This document shows positions 34,480 through 46,307 of a stretch of DNA of 64,000 bases, piece after piece. The stretch is from Molossus alvarezi (taxonomy: Eukaryota; Chordata; Mammalia; Chiroptera; Molossidae). Made by a program: the position numbers and the translations under genes. Location of the stretch: the NCBI GenBank assembly GCA_037176705.1, contig CM073890.1, positions 93,362,591-93,426,590 of the forward strand. Reading direction: 5' to 3'. Position 1 is the stretch's first letter. Each line of letters starts with the position of its first letter. The notes beneath the pieces were generated by a model. That model saw nothing but the letters and a program-made list of their open reading frames with translations. It was not told the origin of the DNA and did not search any database.

Positions 34480-37400
34480 AAATAGCAATAAATAAGTATA
34501 TATCAATAATAATCTTAAATGTAAATGGACTGAATACTCCAATCAAAAGACACAGAGTTGCTGATTGGATAATAAAGCATCACTCATATATATGTTGTTT
34601 ACAAGAGATGCACCTCAAAACACAAGACTCACATAGGTTGAAAGTGAAGAAATGGAAAAAATCTTCCAAGCAAACAGAAAGAAAAAAAAAAAAGCTGGGG
34701 TAACAATATTTATATCTGATAAAATAGACTTTAAAATGAAGGCCATAACTAAAGACAAAGAAGGCCACTACATAATATTGAAAGGATCTATCCAACAGGA
34801 AGATATAATTTTGGTAAAAATATATGCACCAACTACAGGACCACCAAAATATATTTTAATACTTCTGAAAGACTTCAGAGGAGAAATCGACAGCAATACA
34901 ATCATAGCAGAGGACTTCAACACCCCACTGACATCACTGGATAGATCCTCTAGACAAAAAATTAACAAGGAAACACAGACTCTAAATGATGCACTAGATC
35001 AAACTGATTTAATAGATATCTATAGAGAATTACACCCCAAAGCTATAGAATTCACATTCTTCTCAAGTGCACATGGGACATTCTCAAAAACGGGCTACAT
35101 GTTAGGGCACAGACTAAGTCTCTACAAGTTCAAGAAGATTGAAATCATATCAACCATCTTCTCAGATCACAATGGCATGAAACTAGAAATCAATTACAAC
35201 AAAAACATGCAAAGACATTTAAACACATGGAGGCTAAATAGCATGTTCTTAAACAATGAATAGGTTACCAATAAGATCAAGAAAAAATTTAAAAATGCCT
35301 GGAAACCAATGAAAATAAACACACAACAACACAAAATCCATGGGATGCAGTGAAAGCAGTTCTGAGAGGGAAGTTCATAGTACTAAAGGCCTACCTCAAG
35401 AAACAAGAAAATTTTCTAATTGACTATCTATCCTCACAACTTAAAGAACTAGAAAGCAAACAAAAAGAAAAATCCACAGCAAGTAGAATAAAAGAAATAG
35501 TAAAGATCAGAGCAGAAATATACAACATAAAGACAAAAAAAATATATCAAAAGATCAATGAAACAAAGAGCTGTTTCTTTGAAAAGATAAACAAGATTGA
35601 TGGACCCTTAGCTAGATTCACTAACAAAGAGAGAGGACCCAAATAAACAAAACAAGAAACAAAAGAGGAGAAGTAACAAGTGACACCACAGAAATACAAA
35701 GGATCGTTAACAAATACCATGAACAATTATATGCTAACAAACTGCACAATCTAAGAGAAATGGAAAAATCTCTAGAAACACATAGTCTCCCAAAACAGAA
35801 CCAGAAAGAGATAGAAAACTTGAACAGACCAATAACAACTAAGGAAATTGAAGATGTAATCAAGAATCTCCCAGCAAACAAAATCCTGGGCCCGGATGAC
35901 TTCATGGGGAAGTTTTACCAAACATTCAAAGAAGAATACCCATTCTCCTCAAACTATTCCAAAAAATTCAAGGAGAAGAAAGACTTCCAAACTCCTTTTA
36001 TGAGGCCAGCATAATTCTAATTCCAGATAAAGACACTAAAAAGAAAGAAAATTACAGACCAATATCCCTGATGAACACAGATGCCAAAATCCTTAACAAA
36101 ATGTTAGCAAATCGGATCCAGTAATACATTAAAAAAAAGTTTCACTGTGACAAAGTGGGATTCATCCCAGGGATGCAAGGCTGGTACAATATTCGCAAAT
36201 CAATAAATGTGATACACCACTTAAACAAAATGAAAGATAAAAACCATACAATCATATCAATAGATGCTGAAAAAGCATTTGACAAAATCCAGCACCCATT
36301 TCTGATAAAAACGCTCAGCAATGTGGGAATAGAGGGATCATATCTCAACAAAATAAAGCCCATATATGAAAAACCTACAGCCAATATCATACTCAGTGAG
36401 CAAAAACTACAAGCATTTCCCTTAAGAATATGAACAAGACAGGGATGCCCACTCTCACCACTAATATTGAACATAGTACTGGAGGTCTTAGCCACAGCAA
36501 TTAAACATGAAGAAAAAATAAAAGGGATCCAAATTGGAAATGAGGAAGTGATATTGTATTTGCAGATGACATGATACTGTACATAAAAAACCCGAAAGAC
36601 TTCATCAAAAATCTGTTAGATTTAAAAAATGAATTTGGCAATGTGGCAGGATACAAAATTGACATCAAGAAATTGACGGCATTCTTATACACCAATGATA
36701 AACTCACAGAAAGAGAAACTAAAAAAAAAAAAAAAAAAAATCCTATTTACCATTGCAGCAAAAAAATTAAGATACCTAGGGATAAACTTAACCAAAGAAG
36801 TAAAGGACCTATTTGCAGAAAACATTGAAAAAAGAAATAGAGGAAGATATAAAAAAGTGGAAGCACATACCTTGTTCATGGATTGGAAGAATTAATATCA
36901 TTAAAATTTCCATACTACCCAAAGCAATCTATAGATTCAATGCAATCCCCATTAAAATACCAACAACGTATTTTACAGAACTAGAAAAAACACTTCAAAA
37001 GTTTATATGGGACCAAAAAAAAGACCCTGAATAGCCACAGAAATCTTGAAAAAGAAGGACAAAGTAGGAGGGATCACAATACCTGACATCAGGTTTTACT
37101 ACAAAACCATTGTAATCAAAACAACCTGGTATTGGCACAAGAACAGGCATATAAATCAATGGAACAGAACAGAGAACCCGGAAATTGACCCAAGACATTA
37201 TGCTCAACTAATATTTGACAAAGGTGGCAAGAACATAAAATAGAGTAAGACAGCCTCTTTAATAAATGGTGTTGGGAAAATGGGATAACTACATGCAAAA
37301 AAATGAAACTAGACCACTAACTTACACCATACACAAGAATAAACTCAAAATGGATAAAAGACTTAAATGTGACTCATGAATCCATAAAAATCCTAGAAGA

Positions 37401-38250
37401 AAATGTAGGCAACAAAATTTCGGACATCATACGCAGCAGAATTTTCACTGATACATCACCTAAGGCAAGAGAAACAAAGGAAAAAATTAATATATGGTAC
37501 TACATAAAACTAAAAAGCTTCTGCACAGCAAAAGAAACAACCATCAAAATGGAAAGGGAACCCACTATATAGGAGAGCATAATTGCCAATAATACATTAG
37601 ATAAGGGTTTAATTTCCAAAATATATAGAGTACTTATATAACTCAATAAAAGGAAGACAAAGAACCCGATTAAAAAGTGGGCAGAGGACCTAAATAGACA
37701 CCTCTCCAAACAGGACATACAAATGGCCAAGAGACATATGAAGAAATGCTCAATGTCATTAATCATCAGAGAGGTGCAAATTAAAACAACTATGAGGTAT
37801 CACCTTATACCTGCCAGAATGGCTGCCATCAACAAATCATCAAACATAAGTGCTGGCAAGGGTGTGGAGAAAAGGGGACTCTAGTACACTGCTGGTGGGA
37901 ATGCAGACTGGTGCAACCACTATGGAAAACAATATGGTGTTTCCTCAAAAAATCAAAAATTGATCTGCTATTTGACCTAGTGATCCCACTTCTAGGAATA
38001 TATCCTAAGAAGCCTGAAACATCTATCAGAAAGAATATATGTACCCCTATGTTCATAGCAGCACTATTTACAATCGCTAAGATCTGGAAATAGCCCAACT
38101 TTCCATCAATAGATGAGTGGATAAAAAAGTTGTGGTACATATACACAATGGAACATTATGCAGCTATAAGAAAGAGAGATCTCTTATCCTTTGAGACTAC
38201 ATGGAGGGACCGGAAAGCATTATGCTTAGCGAAATAAGCCAATCAGAGAA
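34480..38250 (+). pseudogene. L1 ORF2 (endonuclease/reverse transcriptase) pseudogene
   Basis: Pieces in all three frames. The AP-endonuclease part is at 34652-35263, with the TIIAEDFNTP site and the SDHNGM motif. Reverse transcriptase pieces are at 35760-36828, with the LGPDDF block (GPDGF in the family), [20 protein letters not shown] and the catalytic FADD motif near 36556-36567. C-terminal pieces run to 38093. Numerous stops, frameshifts and an A-run at 36721-36740 interrupt it. No product is possible. Confidence 0.9.
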
Positions 38251-38553
38251 AGACAAATACCACATGATGGAATATAATGAACAAAATAAGCTGATGAATA
38301 AAATAGACCCAGAGACATAGAAATGAGTAGGGTTCAGACTGACAATCCTCAGAGGAGGGGGGTGGGGTTGATGAATGAGATAAACCAAAGAATGTATATG
38401 CATGTATTCATAGCCAATGGACATGAACAACAATGCTGGGGGAGGGTGGGATCAGGAGAAGAGTATAGGAGAGGGGGGAGAATCATCTGTAACAAAAATA
38501 AATTAATAAAAATTGCAAAACAATAAAAATGTGAAAACCAGAAAAAAGAGAGA

Positions 38554-38998
38554 GAGAATCACTGTAGCTTCTGTGTTAAGAACAGACTACAGGGAACATG
38601 GGTACAAGCGGTGAAGCCAATTAGAAGGCCACTTTGTCACAGCTGCTGGTAGATCAGGAAAGATGAGGTATGAGAATTACCCAGTATGTGGAGACCATCA
38701 TGACCTTGACAAGAAAGGGTTTGGTGGCATCCAAGGGTAAGACCTGGTTTGAATGGGTCCAGGATAGAATGGAAAGTGAACCTGGAGGTGTTCACTACGA
38801 AGGAGAGCAGAAAGTTGGGGTAGCAGCTAGAGACGTGAGAGAAATTTGTTTTTTAAATTAAACGATGCAGCTTGGGTACTGATGAAAAATAATTCATGTA
38901 TTGATAATTGTATTAACTGATTGTGTTAAAGAATAAAATTCAGCCAAGTACATTTGAAGATCTAAGTAACTTTATTAAACAATTCATGAATCGGCAGC
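38554..38998. other. Intergenic, continuation of the ancient repeat
   Basis: Begins with text that would rejoin 32709 if the L1 were absent. No gene seen. Confidence 0.4.
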
Positions 38999-39480
38999 AT
39001 CTCTTTTAGCAAGTACAAGGGACCTCTGAGGGTTGAGAAGCTGTACAAAATGGAAGGTTTTTCTAGGCAGAGAGAGGATTGGACAAGAAAGTTAAAAGAG
39101 TGGATTATTTCAAGCAATGTCACCTTTCCTTAGGGGAAGGCAAAGGATTTATAAGTCCAGATTGCTTCAGTAGTACTCAGCAGGACATTCCAGACTGATT
39201 GGTTTAAAATTCCACTTCTGGGAGATGCTGAAACTTTGGTTAGGTTAGGTATTAAGTCATGGTGGGGCTTAGCAAAAGTGACTTCATTTTGGGTCTGTCT
39301 TTTTTTTTTTTTTTTTTTAACAATTGGTAATGATCTTGGACCACCCTTAGCTAGGAGCATGGACAGTCCACGCACAGTAATGGGAGGAAAGGCTGAGTAT
39401 TCAGCCCCGATGTAGTTGGAACGGGGCCATGGTGGTGAAAGCAGGAGACATTCTATTTGGATCACTCTGTTTTCTTAAGA
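38999..39480 (-). mobile_element. Possible ERVL-type LTR, reverse strand
   Basis: TTTATTAAACAATTCATGAA then CGGCAGCATCTCTTTTAGC, and later CACGCACAGTAATGGGAGG, resemble a reversed LTR. It carries a 19-base poly(T) at 39300-39318. Family and ends are uncertain. Confidence 0.35.
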
Positions 39481-41096
39481 AAACTGAAGAATGTGCATAG
39501 GAGAGGTATAGGTTAGAAGAAATAAGAGAAGGTGTGAAAACAAGTTATCTAGGAGAGTGCACATTATCCAGACAGGTTATCTAGAGAGGGTGAATGTTCC
39601 AGGGAAATGTGTAGTTGATAGACAGAATAAAAGGTCCACTTGGGGTTGAGGTCATGCATTTAGAGTAAGCCCAGTGTTTTGCTTGAGTGTTTCTCTGCAG
39701 CTATGGTATGCTGAGTGGGTTTAGGTTAGGAGCTGAGAGTTAAGCAAGGGAATAATTATAATGACTGATCATGAAATTCAAGCCAGGTAAGGAGAATATT
39801 CAGAAATGGTGTAGGGTCAAAAGGACTGTGCGAAGGAATTAGCTGCAAAGATTGGAGACGTTGAGTGAGTCTAAGATTACGGCCACGATGTGGTACGACA
39901 AAGTTTTGAGCAAGTCTATGGGAGCTGAGCAGCTGTTAAGGGGAGAGGACGTGATTATTGGAGGAGGGCAGGTCAAGGAACCATGAAACCTGGCTACTGG
40001 AAGATCTTCCACTTGCATATTGAAATAGGAGTTGTTTCAGAGAATGACAGTGAGTCACAGATAAAAATCTTCCAAAAATGAGGGGGAAGGACCCTGGGGT
40101 TCATAATGATTGCATTATAGAGGAGTGGAATAAGGTATCATCTGATGACCTAAGACTAAACCTGGGAGGAGGGGTATGGAGGAAGGGGAGAAATGGTTTG
40201 GAAGTAGCCAAAAGGAGAAAAGAGAACATCCACCCCCTACACCCCCCAACCCCCCATCCATCCTGCACCAGGCCCAGGGGTAGTGAGAGGCCTGTGACCA
40301 GCCACACTAGAGAGCTGCAGGGAGTAGTGTCCTCCCACAGAGCAGGGTTTCTGCCATAGTAGGGAGGTGAAGGGAGCATTTAGAGATGAGAGAGGAGAAG
40401 GAATTTGCTTAGGGCAACTAAGTTTAGCAATACCAAACATCAAAACATAAAGGTCCAACTACAAAATTATCTATAATCACTGGGCTTTCTGAGCCAAAAT
40501 ATGCTTGATATCTAACCTGTAACAAAGTCACAACTCTTATTTTCCAAACAAATTATGTTGAACATAACAGTCTCTAGGGATATCTACAAACCCTGCTGAT
40601 AAAGACCTGTGAGCTATGGCAGAGGATGATGATCCAGAGTCATCTCTGAGGTGGAGCCAAAGGAAACACTGGGGGAGAGGAGGAGACCAGAGGGGAGAAC
40701 ACCTCTCAAGGGCTTGTTGGAGGGGTGGGGCAAGGGTGAGCATGCCAGTAAAGGAGGCAGGAAAAGAGGACTGAAAGACATGAATACTTCACTAAGATAC
40801 AAGTTAAATTTGAGGTACCTGCAGGCTAACAAATTGGAATGTCCAGGAGCCAGAGCGAAAGGAGAACTCAGGAGAGCAGTGAGGCTGGAAAGAGAGAGCT
40901 TGGAGTATGTGGAAGCTGGAGCCGATGAGTGGGTGACGCGCAGAGTAGCCTCCTCCGTCTTGGGCCCCAGAGCTGATGCCATAGCAGCTCCCCTGGCAGT
41001 GGCCAGCCCATGCTAGTAGCTGCTGAAATGGAGGGTGCTGTGCTGAGCCACATTGATCCTGAGGCAAAAGGAAAAATCAGTAATACTGATCCTGCC
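39481..41096. other. Intergenic, GC-moderate; no gene seen
   Basis: Overlapping 70-120 codon frames on both strands at 40078-41122 are mutual shadows in a purine-rich stretch. No splice pair, start context or domain supports any of them. Confidence 0.45.
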
Positions 41097-41492
41097 CGTA
41101 ATGTTGAATTAGTGTCTCCCAAACATTCCTGTCCACCCAGAGCCTCGGAAATGTGAACTTATTTGGAGATAGGGTTTTACACATGCAATTAATTAAGCTG
41201 AGATCATACTGGATTAGGGTGGGCCCTATATCCAATGACTGGTGTCCTTACACGAAGAGGAGAGACAAGGAGACGCACAAGGAAGAAGGCCATGTGAGCA
41301 TGGAGGCAGAGCCTGGAACGACGCAGCTACAAGGCAGGAACATCCAAGATGGCAGCAGGCACCAGAACCAGGGGCGCGGTGTGAGGTTTCTCCGAGAGCC
41401 TCTCGCCTCCAAAACTGGGAGACTATACATTCCTATTGCTTTTAGCCATCTAGTTGATGGCGCTTCGTTACAGCAGCCCTAGGAAACAAATC
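41097..41492 (+). mobile_element. MaLR-type (MLT1-like) LTR
   Basis: Ordered landmarks: TTGAATTAGTGTCTCCCAAA, GAACTTATTTGGAGATAGGG, TAGGGTGGGCCCTATATCCA, ATGACTGGTGTCCTTACACG, GGAAGAAGGCCATGTGAGCA and TTCGTTACAGCAGCCCTAGG. Confidence 0.75.
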
Positions 41493-42240
41493 TCTGCCTT
41501 TATTTAAAATTTTGATGTTTCATTATGTATTGTTTCACATTAATTTTTATTTTTTTAAAGACTGCACTAAAATAGTTGTCCTGAGTACGGAGCGTTTTGG
41601 CACCCCCTAAAATTTTGCAGCTGTAGCTAGTGCCTCAGTTGCTTCACCCTACTCCAGGTCCAGGGGCATGATTTAAATACTTTCATTGAGGCACTCACAG
41701 ACAAGCTTCTGCTTAGTATTTGCAGAGACACACAGGTATATCCAAAGAACAAACAGTAAAAGCAAGCAAGATAGCATGATTTCTAAACAAAAGTGTTGAT
41801 TTCTTCAATGAGGGATGATTTCACTGCAGAAATACATCCCATTTCTTGGAAAGGACACAGATATTGGCAAGCCTTATTTCAAAACAGTAGGCACACTCTG
41901 ATCATTCCATCTGCTCCCCTTGAGAAAGAAAAACATCACATGGTAGTTTCAGTGGCCTTACATCCCATGTAGGGCATTTTCTAAGTATGTTGTATTCACT
42001 TTGAGAAAATAGCTAAAGGAAAAATCTTTTCAAGTTGGATATGTGTATGAGAGAGTTGGATATAGAGTAAGAGTTTTAGAACATGACCCCAAGTCTTTCA
42101 ACACTCCTCTCATGGAGAGGTTGGGGAGACAGGATGCCTGTGGGCATACTTCTTGACTATGGGCAGCTTTATAACTCCTTCAACCAATAGACTTCAGTGG
42201 ACCAAATAGTAAGGCTGGGTCATAAAAGGCAACGTAGCAC
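41493..42240. other. Intergenic, no gene seen
   Basis: AT-rich and unique-looking; no frame above 60 codons with support. Confidence 0.4.
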
Positions 42241-42555
42241 TGGTCTATGCACTAGGACACTCTAGCTTGGAGCCCTGAGCTGCCACTGGAAGGTGTAACT
42301 ACCCTGAGACCAGTAGCTATTCGGAAGCCAAACCATGTAGAAAAGCCAAGTGCAGGTGTCAGCCACCCTAGTTTTGACCAGCCCAGCCCAAGGGATGAGA
42401 CTGAGACATCAAGGAGGAGAGATTAACCATCCCTGCTCTGCCAGTCTGAATCCCTGACCCATAGAATCTGTTAACATAATAAAATAATTGTTTCAAGATG
42501 CTAAATTTAGGTCAATTTATTATGTAGCAGTAGGAACTGCAATAAACTATGAGGG
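42241..42555 (+). mobile_element. Possible old MaLR/ERVL LTR fragment
   Basis: AGCTTGGAGCCCTGAGCTGC, GCCCAGCCCAAGGGATGAGA and GTCAATTTATTATGTAGCAG followed by AATAAACTATG resemble the 3' half of an old LTR. Weak identification. Confidence 0.4.
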
Positions 42556-42715
42556 TCAAAGATCTATTAATGTGAATGAATAAATTAATTACTCAAAAAT
42601 ATTCCAATCATCTACAGAATGAAAGTTTACAATAATTTGGAATAAACGTTTTCTAATAGCGTGAAGTAATCTTTGCACATGAGTACTGTCCCACTTGATA
42701 TTTTCTTTTATAGCT

Positions 42716-42932
42716 TCAGCCCTGGCTGGTGTGGCTCAGTTGGCTGGACATTGTCCCATGCACCAAAATGTTGCTGGTTCAATTCCTGGTCAGGGCACAG
42801 GCCTGGGTTGCAGGCTCGATCTCTGGTAGGGGAAAGGCAGGAAGAAGCCAATCAATGTTTTGCTCTGTCATCAATATTTCTCTCTCTCTCCCTCTCCTCT
42901 TCTCTCTAAAAATCCATTTAAAAAATAAATTA
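42716..42932 (+). mobile_element. Ves-type SINE, older head subtype
   Basis: Head GCCCTGGCTGGTGTGGCTCA with CATGCACC. Short TSD TTATAGCT at 42708-42715 and 42933-42940. The next SINE inserted at the same right-hand duplicate. Confidence 0.92.
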
Positions 42933-42940
42933 TTATAGCT

Positions 42941-43175
42941 GTGGCTGGTTTGGCTCAGCGGTTTGGCTCAGCGGTTAGAGGATCGGCCTGCGAACCACAG
43001 AGTCCCGGGTTCAGTTCCCACTAAGGGCACGTGCCTCGGCTGCAGTTTGTCCCGAGGTTGGGGTTGTGTGGGTGGCAGCCACTTGTGTCTCTCTCACGTC
43101 GATGTTTCTCTCTCTCCCCCTTCTTCTCTCCCTCCTGCTCTATCTGAATATAAATGCAATAAATAAATAAGTAAA
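42941..43175 (+). mobile_element. Ves SINE with a duplicated A-box region
   Basis: The head repeats GGTTTGGCTCAGC twice in succession (about 42950-42977). Flank TATAGCT at 42934-42940 and 43176-43182. Head-to-tail with the preceding copy. Confidence 0.92.
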
Positions 43176-43301
43176 TATAGCTTTAGAGCAGTAAAACATA
43201 TAAAGGCTGTTAATTAACTAGCCCTGTTAATGCTTTGTTCAAATTGCTTATTAGTGAGAACCTCTATTGTTGTAAGATAGAAGAATTAAAGTTAGTAAAC
43301 A

Positions 43302-43548
43302 GCCCTGGCTGGTTTGGCTCAGCAGTTAGAGCGTAGGCCTGAAGAACAATGAGTCTCGGGTTCGATTCCAGTCAAGGGCATGTAACTCAGTTGCGATTTG
43401 GCCCGGCCTCATTGGGGTCATGTGGGAGGCAACCACTCAATGTGTCCCTCTCACGTCGATGTTTCTCTCTCTCTCTCCCCCTCCCCCCACTCTATCTGAA
43501 CAAAAATGGAAAAATATCCTTTGGTGAGGATTAAAAAAATATTTTTTT
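43302..43548 (+). mobile_element. Ves SINE
   Basis: Perfect 13-bp TSD AAGTTAGTAAACA at 43289-43301 and 43549-43561. Standard younger-type head and tail. Confidence 0.96.
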
Positions 43549-43604
43549 AAGTTAGTAAACATTGCTCTTTGAGGCTCCATTTCAAACTTCATCCCATGAA
43601 TGCA

Positions 43605-43799
43605 GGTGATTTTAGAGAGAAAGGAAGGGAGAGGGAGAGACAGAAACATCGATGAGAGAGAGTATCTATTGGTCGCTTCCTGTATGCCCCCCATTGGGGA
43701 CTGGGCCCACAACCTGGGCATGTGTCCTGATCGGGAATCGAACCAGTGACCTCTTGGTGCATGGGTCGATGCTCAACCACTGAGCCACACCAGCTGGGC
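43605..43799 (-). mobile_element. Ves-type SINE, older head subtype
   Basis: Read on the minus strand: head from GCCCAGCTGGTGTGGCTCAG with CATGCACCAAGAGG. The tail end begins at about 43605 with GATTTTAGAGAGAAAGG. No clear TSD. Confidence 0.88.
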
Positions 43800-43966
43800 A
43801 AATGTATTTTGAAGCTTCCCAGTTAGAGAATTGATTAGCACAACTTTTCTGGTGATGACATTATTTCATGCTGATATTTTAAAGACTAACAAAATCAGTA
43901 TTTTTGTTTGTATTTTAAAGCCACTAAAGTAAAACTAACTCCCATACTGCTTGTGTTTTTTGTTTT

Positions 43967-44190
43967 GTTTTGTTTTATCCTCACCCGAGGATATTTTTCC
44001 ATTTATCTTTAGATAGAGTCGAGGAGAGAGAGAGAAACATCAACATGAGAGAGACCCATCGACTGGCTGCCCCCTGCATGACCCCAACCAGGGCCGGGGA
44101 TGAACCGCACTGAGGTATGTGCCCTTGGTCAGACTCAAATCCGTGACTCTTTGGTCCGCTGGCCGACGCTCTAACCACTGCTCAGGGCAC
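43967..44190 (-). mobile_element. Ves SINE with a deletion in the head
   Basis: Minus-strand copy between diverged flanks TGCTTGTGTTTTTTG (from 43948) and TGCTTGTTTTTGTT (from 44193). The head lacks about a dozen bases, so CTAACCACTG runs straight into CTCAGGGC. Confidence 0.9.
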
Positions 44191-44199
44191 AATGCTTGT

Positions 44200-44821
44200 T
44201 TTTGTTTTGTTTTTGTTTGCCCTCAAAGTACTGAACATAGTAAGAATAATAATAAAATCCTATAAGTGGACAAAACGCTATTTAGACTACACAAGTTTTG
44301 TGTTTTACCATCCCAGGATCCAGGTTCCCAATTTTATGGTAAGGTATAAAACATATTTTTTCCTTTTTTTTCCCCTTTCTTTTTTTTTCTGGATGCTTCC
44401 TGCATGGTTTGTCTCCTCAGACACTGTCCACAGGACTCTGAGAAGCCGTAGAAATAGCAGACTCAAGGCCTGACTTTCTCTCTAATGAAGTGGAAAGAAC
44501 TACACATCATTAAGCAGAACACTGTGCTGCCCCTACACCACCCGGACGGCCCCTGGGAGCGTGACCTCCCGGGGTATCCACATTGGAGTAAGGTACAAAA
44601 TATAAAAGTTAAAGAATCACTACCCCCAGAAGGTAGAATATTTTGGAAAAACAAAAAAGAATAACTGCCTCTGTGAATTACAGACTTCAAGGTAGACTTA
44701 TAACATTACATAAACATTATGGGAGCTATTTATCCTAACATCAATGTTTGGATTGAAGATCATAGAGTGTATCTTTTTTTTTTTCTGTTTTTACTTCCCA
44801 GCTACATTTTTTTTCTCTTTT
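44200..44821. other. Intergenic, no gene seen
   Basis: The frames at 44192-44473 and 44463-44690 have no domain or splice support. Confidence 0.4.
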
Positions 44822-44985
44822 TTCTCAGCTTTATTGAGATATAATTGACATATAACATTGTGTAAGTTTAAAGTGCCCAATGTGATTGGACACACATGTA
44901 TTGCAAATTGTTTACCACATCCCTCACATAATTACCATTTTATTGTTGTTATGTTGAGAACATCTAAGATTTCTCTTATTGGGAA
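44822..44985 (-). mobile_element. L1 3'-end fragment, reverse strand
   Basis: CTCAGCTTTATTGAGATATA and ATTGACATATAACATTGTG are the reversed 3' UTR of older mammalian L1 (L1MA/MB-like). A short plus-strand ORF2-like piece (GGGAAAACTGGATAATCATA) follows to about 45030. Confidence 0.65.
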
Positions 44986-45029
44986 AACTGGATAATCATA
45001 TGCAAAAACTTAAATCTTAAACAGGCACC

Positions 45030-45589
45030 TCTCACAGACACCAGAGAGGTGTTATGGACAGGCCCATGAGTCTCAGGGAGAGGACTGTCCCCAATCTCAA
45101 TTCTTGTCTTCTCCAGTAAACAAACTTAAATGAGAAAACTCCAGATAATTGTGTTGTGGGGGAAAAAAAACAAAACACCTCACAATTTATGAAAGCAATT
45201 AAAGCAAGCACATTTTCTTAAAGAAGAAAGCAAATCTGTACATCTGGCGTATGAAGCACAGACGTGCTCTCAGCTAATCTGAAGAGCAAGTTGGATGGAG
45301 GTCCAAGGTGTTATATATCCTCCAGTCTATAGGTTTCAAAATTCCTCTGCTGAATATTGTGGTACAGATGAATTCTTAAGGTCCATTTTTAGTTTGTTGT
45401 GGCATTCCTGTAATTCATGAGAAGCACCTGGCAATTTTATCTTGTCAAGCCTTGAGACTGCTGGCTTTTCTGCTTAGGAAATAAAAAATAAAACTGCCTC
45501 TTTCCCTTTCCCCTTCCCTAAAATGGCTGATTTCTTTGTTTGGTGGGTGAGAAAAAACCCCCTCCTCCCCCCTTCTCTTCCCTTTTCCT
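45030..45589. other. Intergenic, no gene seen
   Basis: No supported frame; the right part may belong to the LTR-like repeat that follows. Confidence 0.35.
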
Positions 45590-45775
45590 GCATTCTCTCC
45601 TTAGGGAGGCTTTTAACCATTTGCTCTCAAGTGTCCTTGGCTGGGGAAGATACTAGCTTGTTATTTGCAGACCAGCTGCAAATTGCGCACACTGTTTGGC
45701 CTTGTTTTAACTTTCCTGTCTCAGTTTCCCTAATCCTCCTGCCCTGAATTTTTCCTAGCTTCTTATTTCCCTGTA
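45590..45775 (+). mobile_element. LTR-like dispersed repeat, copy B
   Basis: Aligned by eye with 14600-14790: shared TAACCATTTGCTC, GGGGAAGATA, CTGTCTCAGTTTCCC and CCTAGCTTCTTA in the same order and orientation. Confidence 0.5.
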
Positions 45776-46255
45776 ACATACTCACAGAAATAAACTGGAA
45801 ATGGGTTAAATACTTAAACATAATACCTGAAACTATATGACTCCTAGAAAAAAAACAAAACAAAACATGGACAAAAGCTCCTTGACATTGGTCTTGGCAG
45901 CAATTTTCTGGATGTGACACTGAAAACACGGGTGACAATAGCAAAAATCAATAAGTGGAACTACATCGAACTAAAAAGCTTCTGCACAGCAAATAAACAA
46001 TCAACAAGATTAAAAGGCAATCCATGGAATGGGAGAAAATGTTTACAAATCATGTATCTGATAAGAGGTTAACTTTCAAAATATATAAAGAATTTCTAGC
46101 ACTGGCTGGTTGCTCAGCGGTTAGAGCATCGGCCTGTGAACCAGAGAGTCTCTGTTCGGTTCCTGCTAAGGGCATGTACCTCAGTTGCAGTTTGTCCCCG
46201 GCCCTGGTTGGGGTTGTGTGGGTGGCAACCACTCGATGTGTCTCTCTTACTTTGA

Positions 46256-46307
<52 letters not shown>

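Larger units (their letters stand above)
32710..38553 (+). mobile_element. Near full-length LINE-1, inactivated
   Basis: Starts with an L1-type 5' end (GATTCCAAAATGATGGCGTA), has a 5' UTR of about 0.87 kb, a broken ORF1 (33577-34352), a broken ORF2 (about 34480-38250) and a 3' UTR ending in A-rich text. Many stops and frameshifts make it non-autonomous. A clean TSD is not apparent. Its 3' end is shared with the elements at 11.6-11.9 and 31.4-31.6 kb, so all three belong to one L1 lineage. Confidence 0.9.

Noticed and set aside
34652..35263. 203-codon ORF as a possible cellular nuclease gene
   Set aside because: It is the endonuclease part of a broken L1 ORF2.
40078..41122. Cluster of 70-120 codon ORFs on both strands
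   Set aside because: The frames shadow each other in a purine-rich stretch without splice sites; no protein family recognised.
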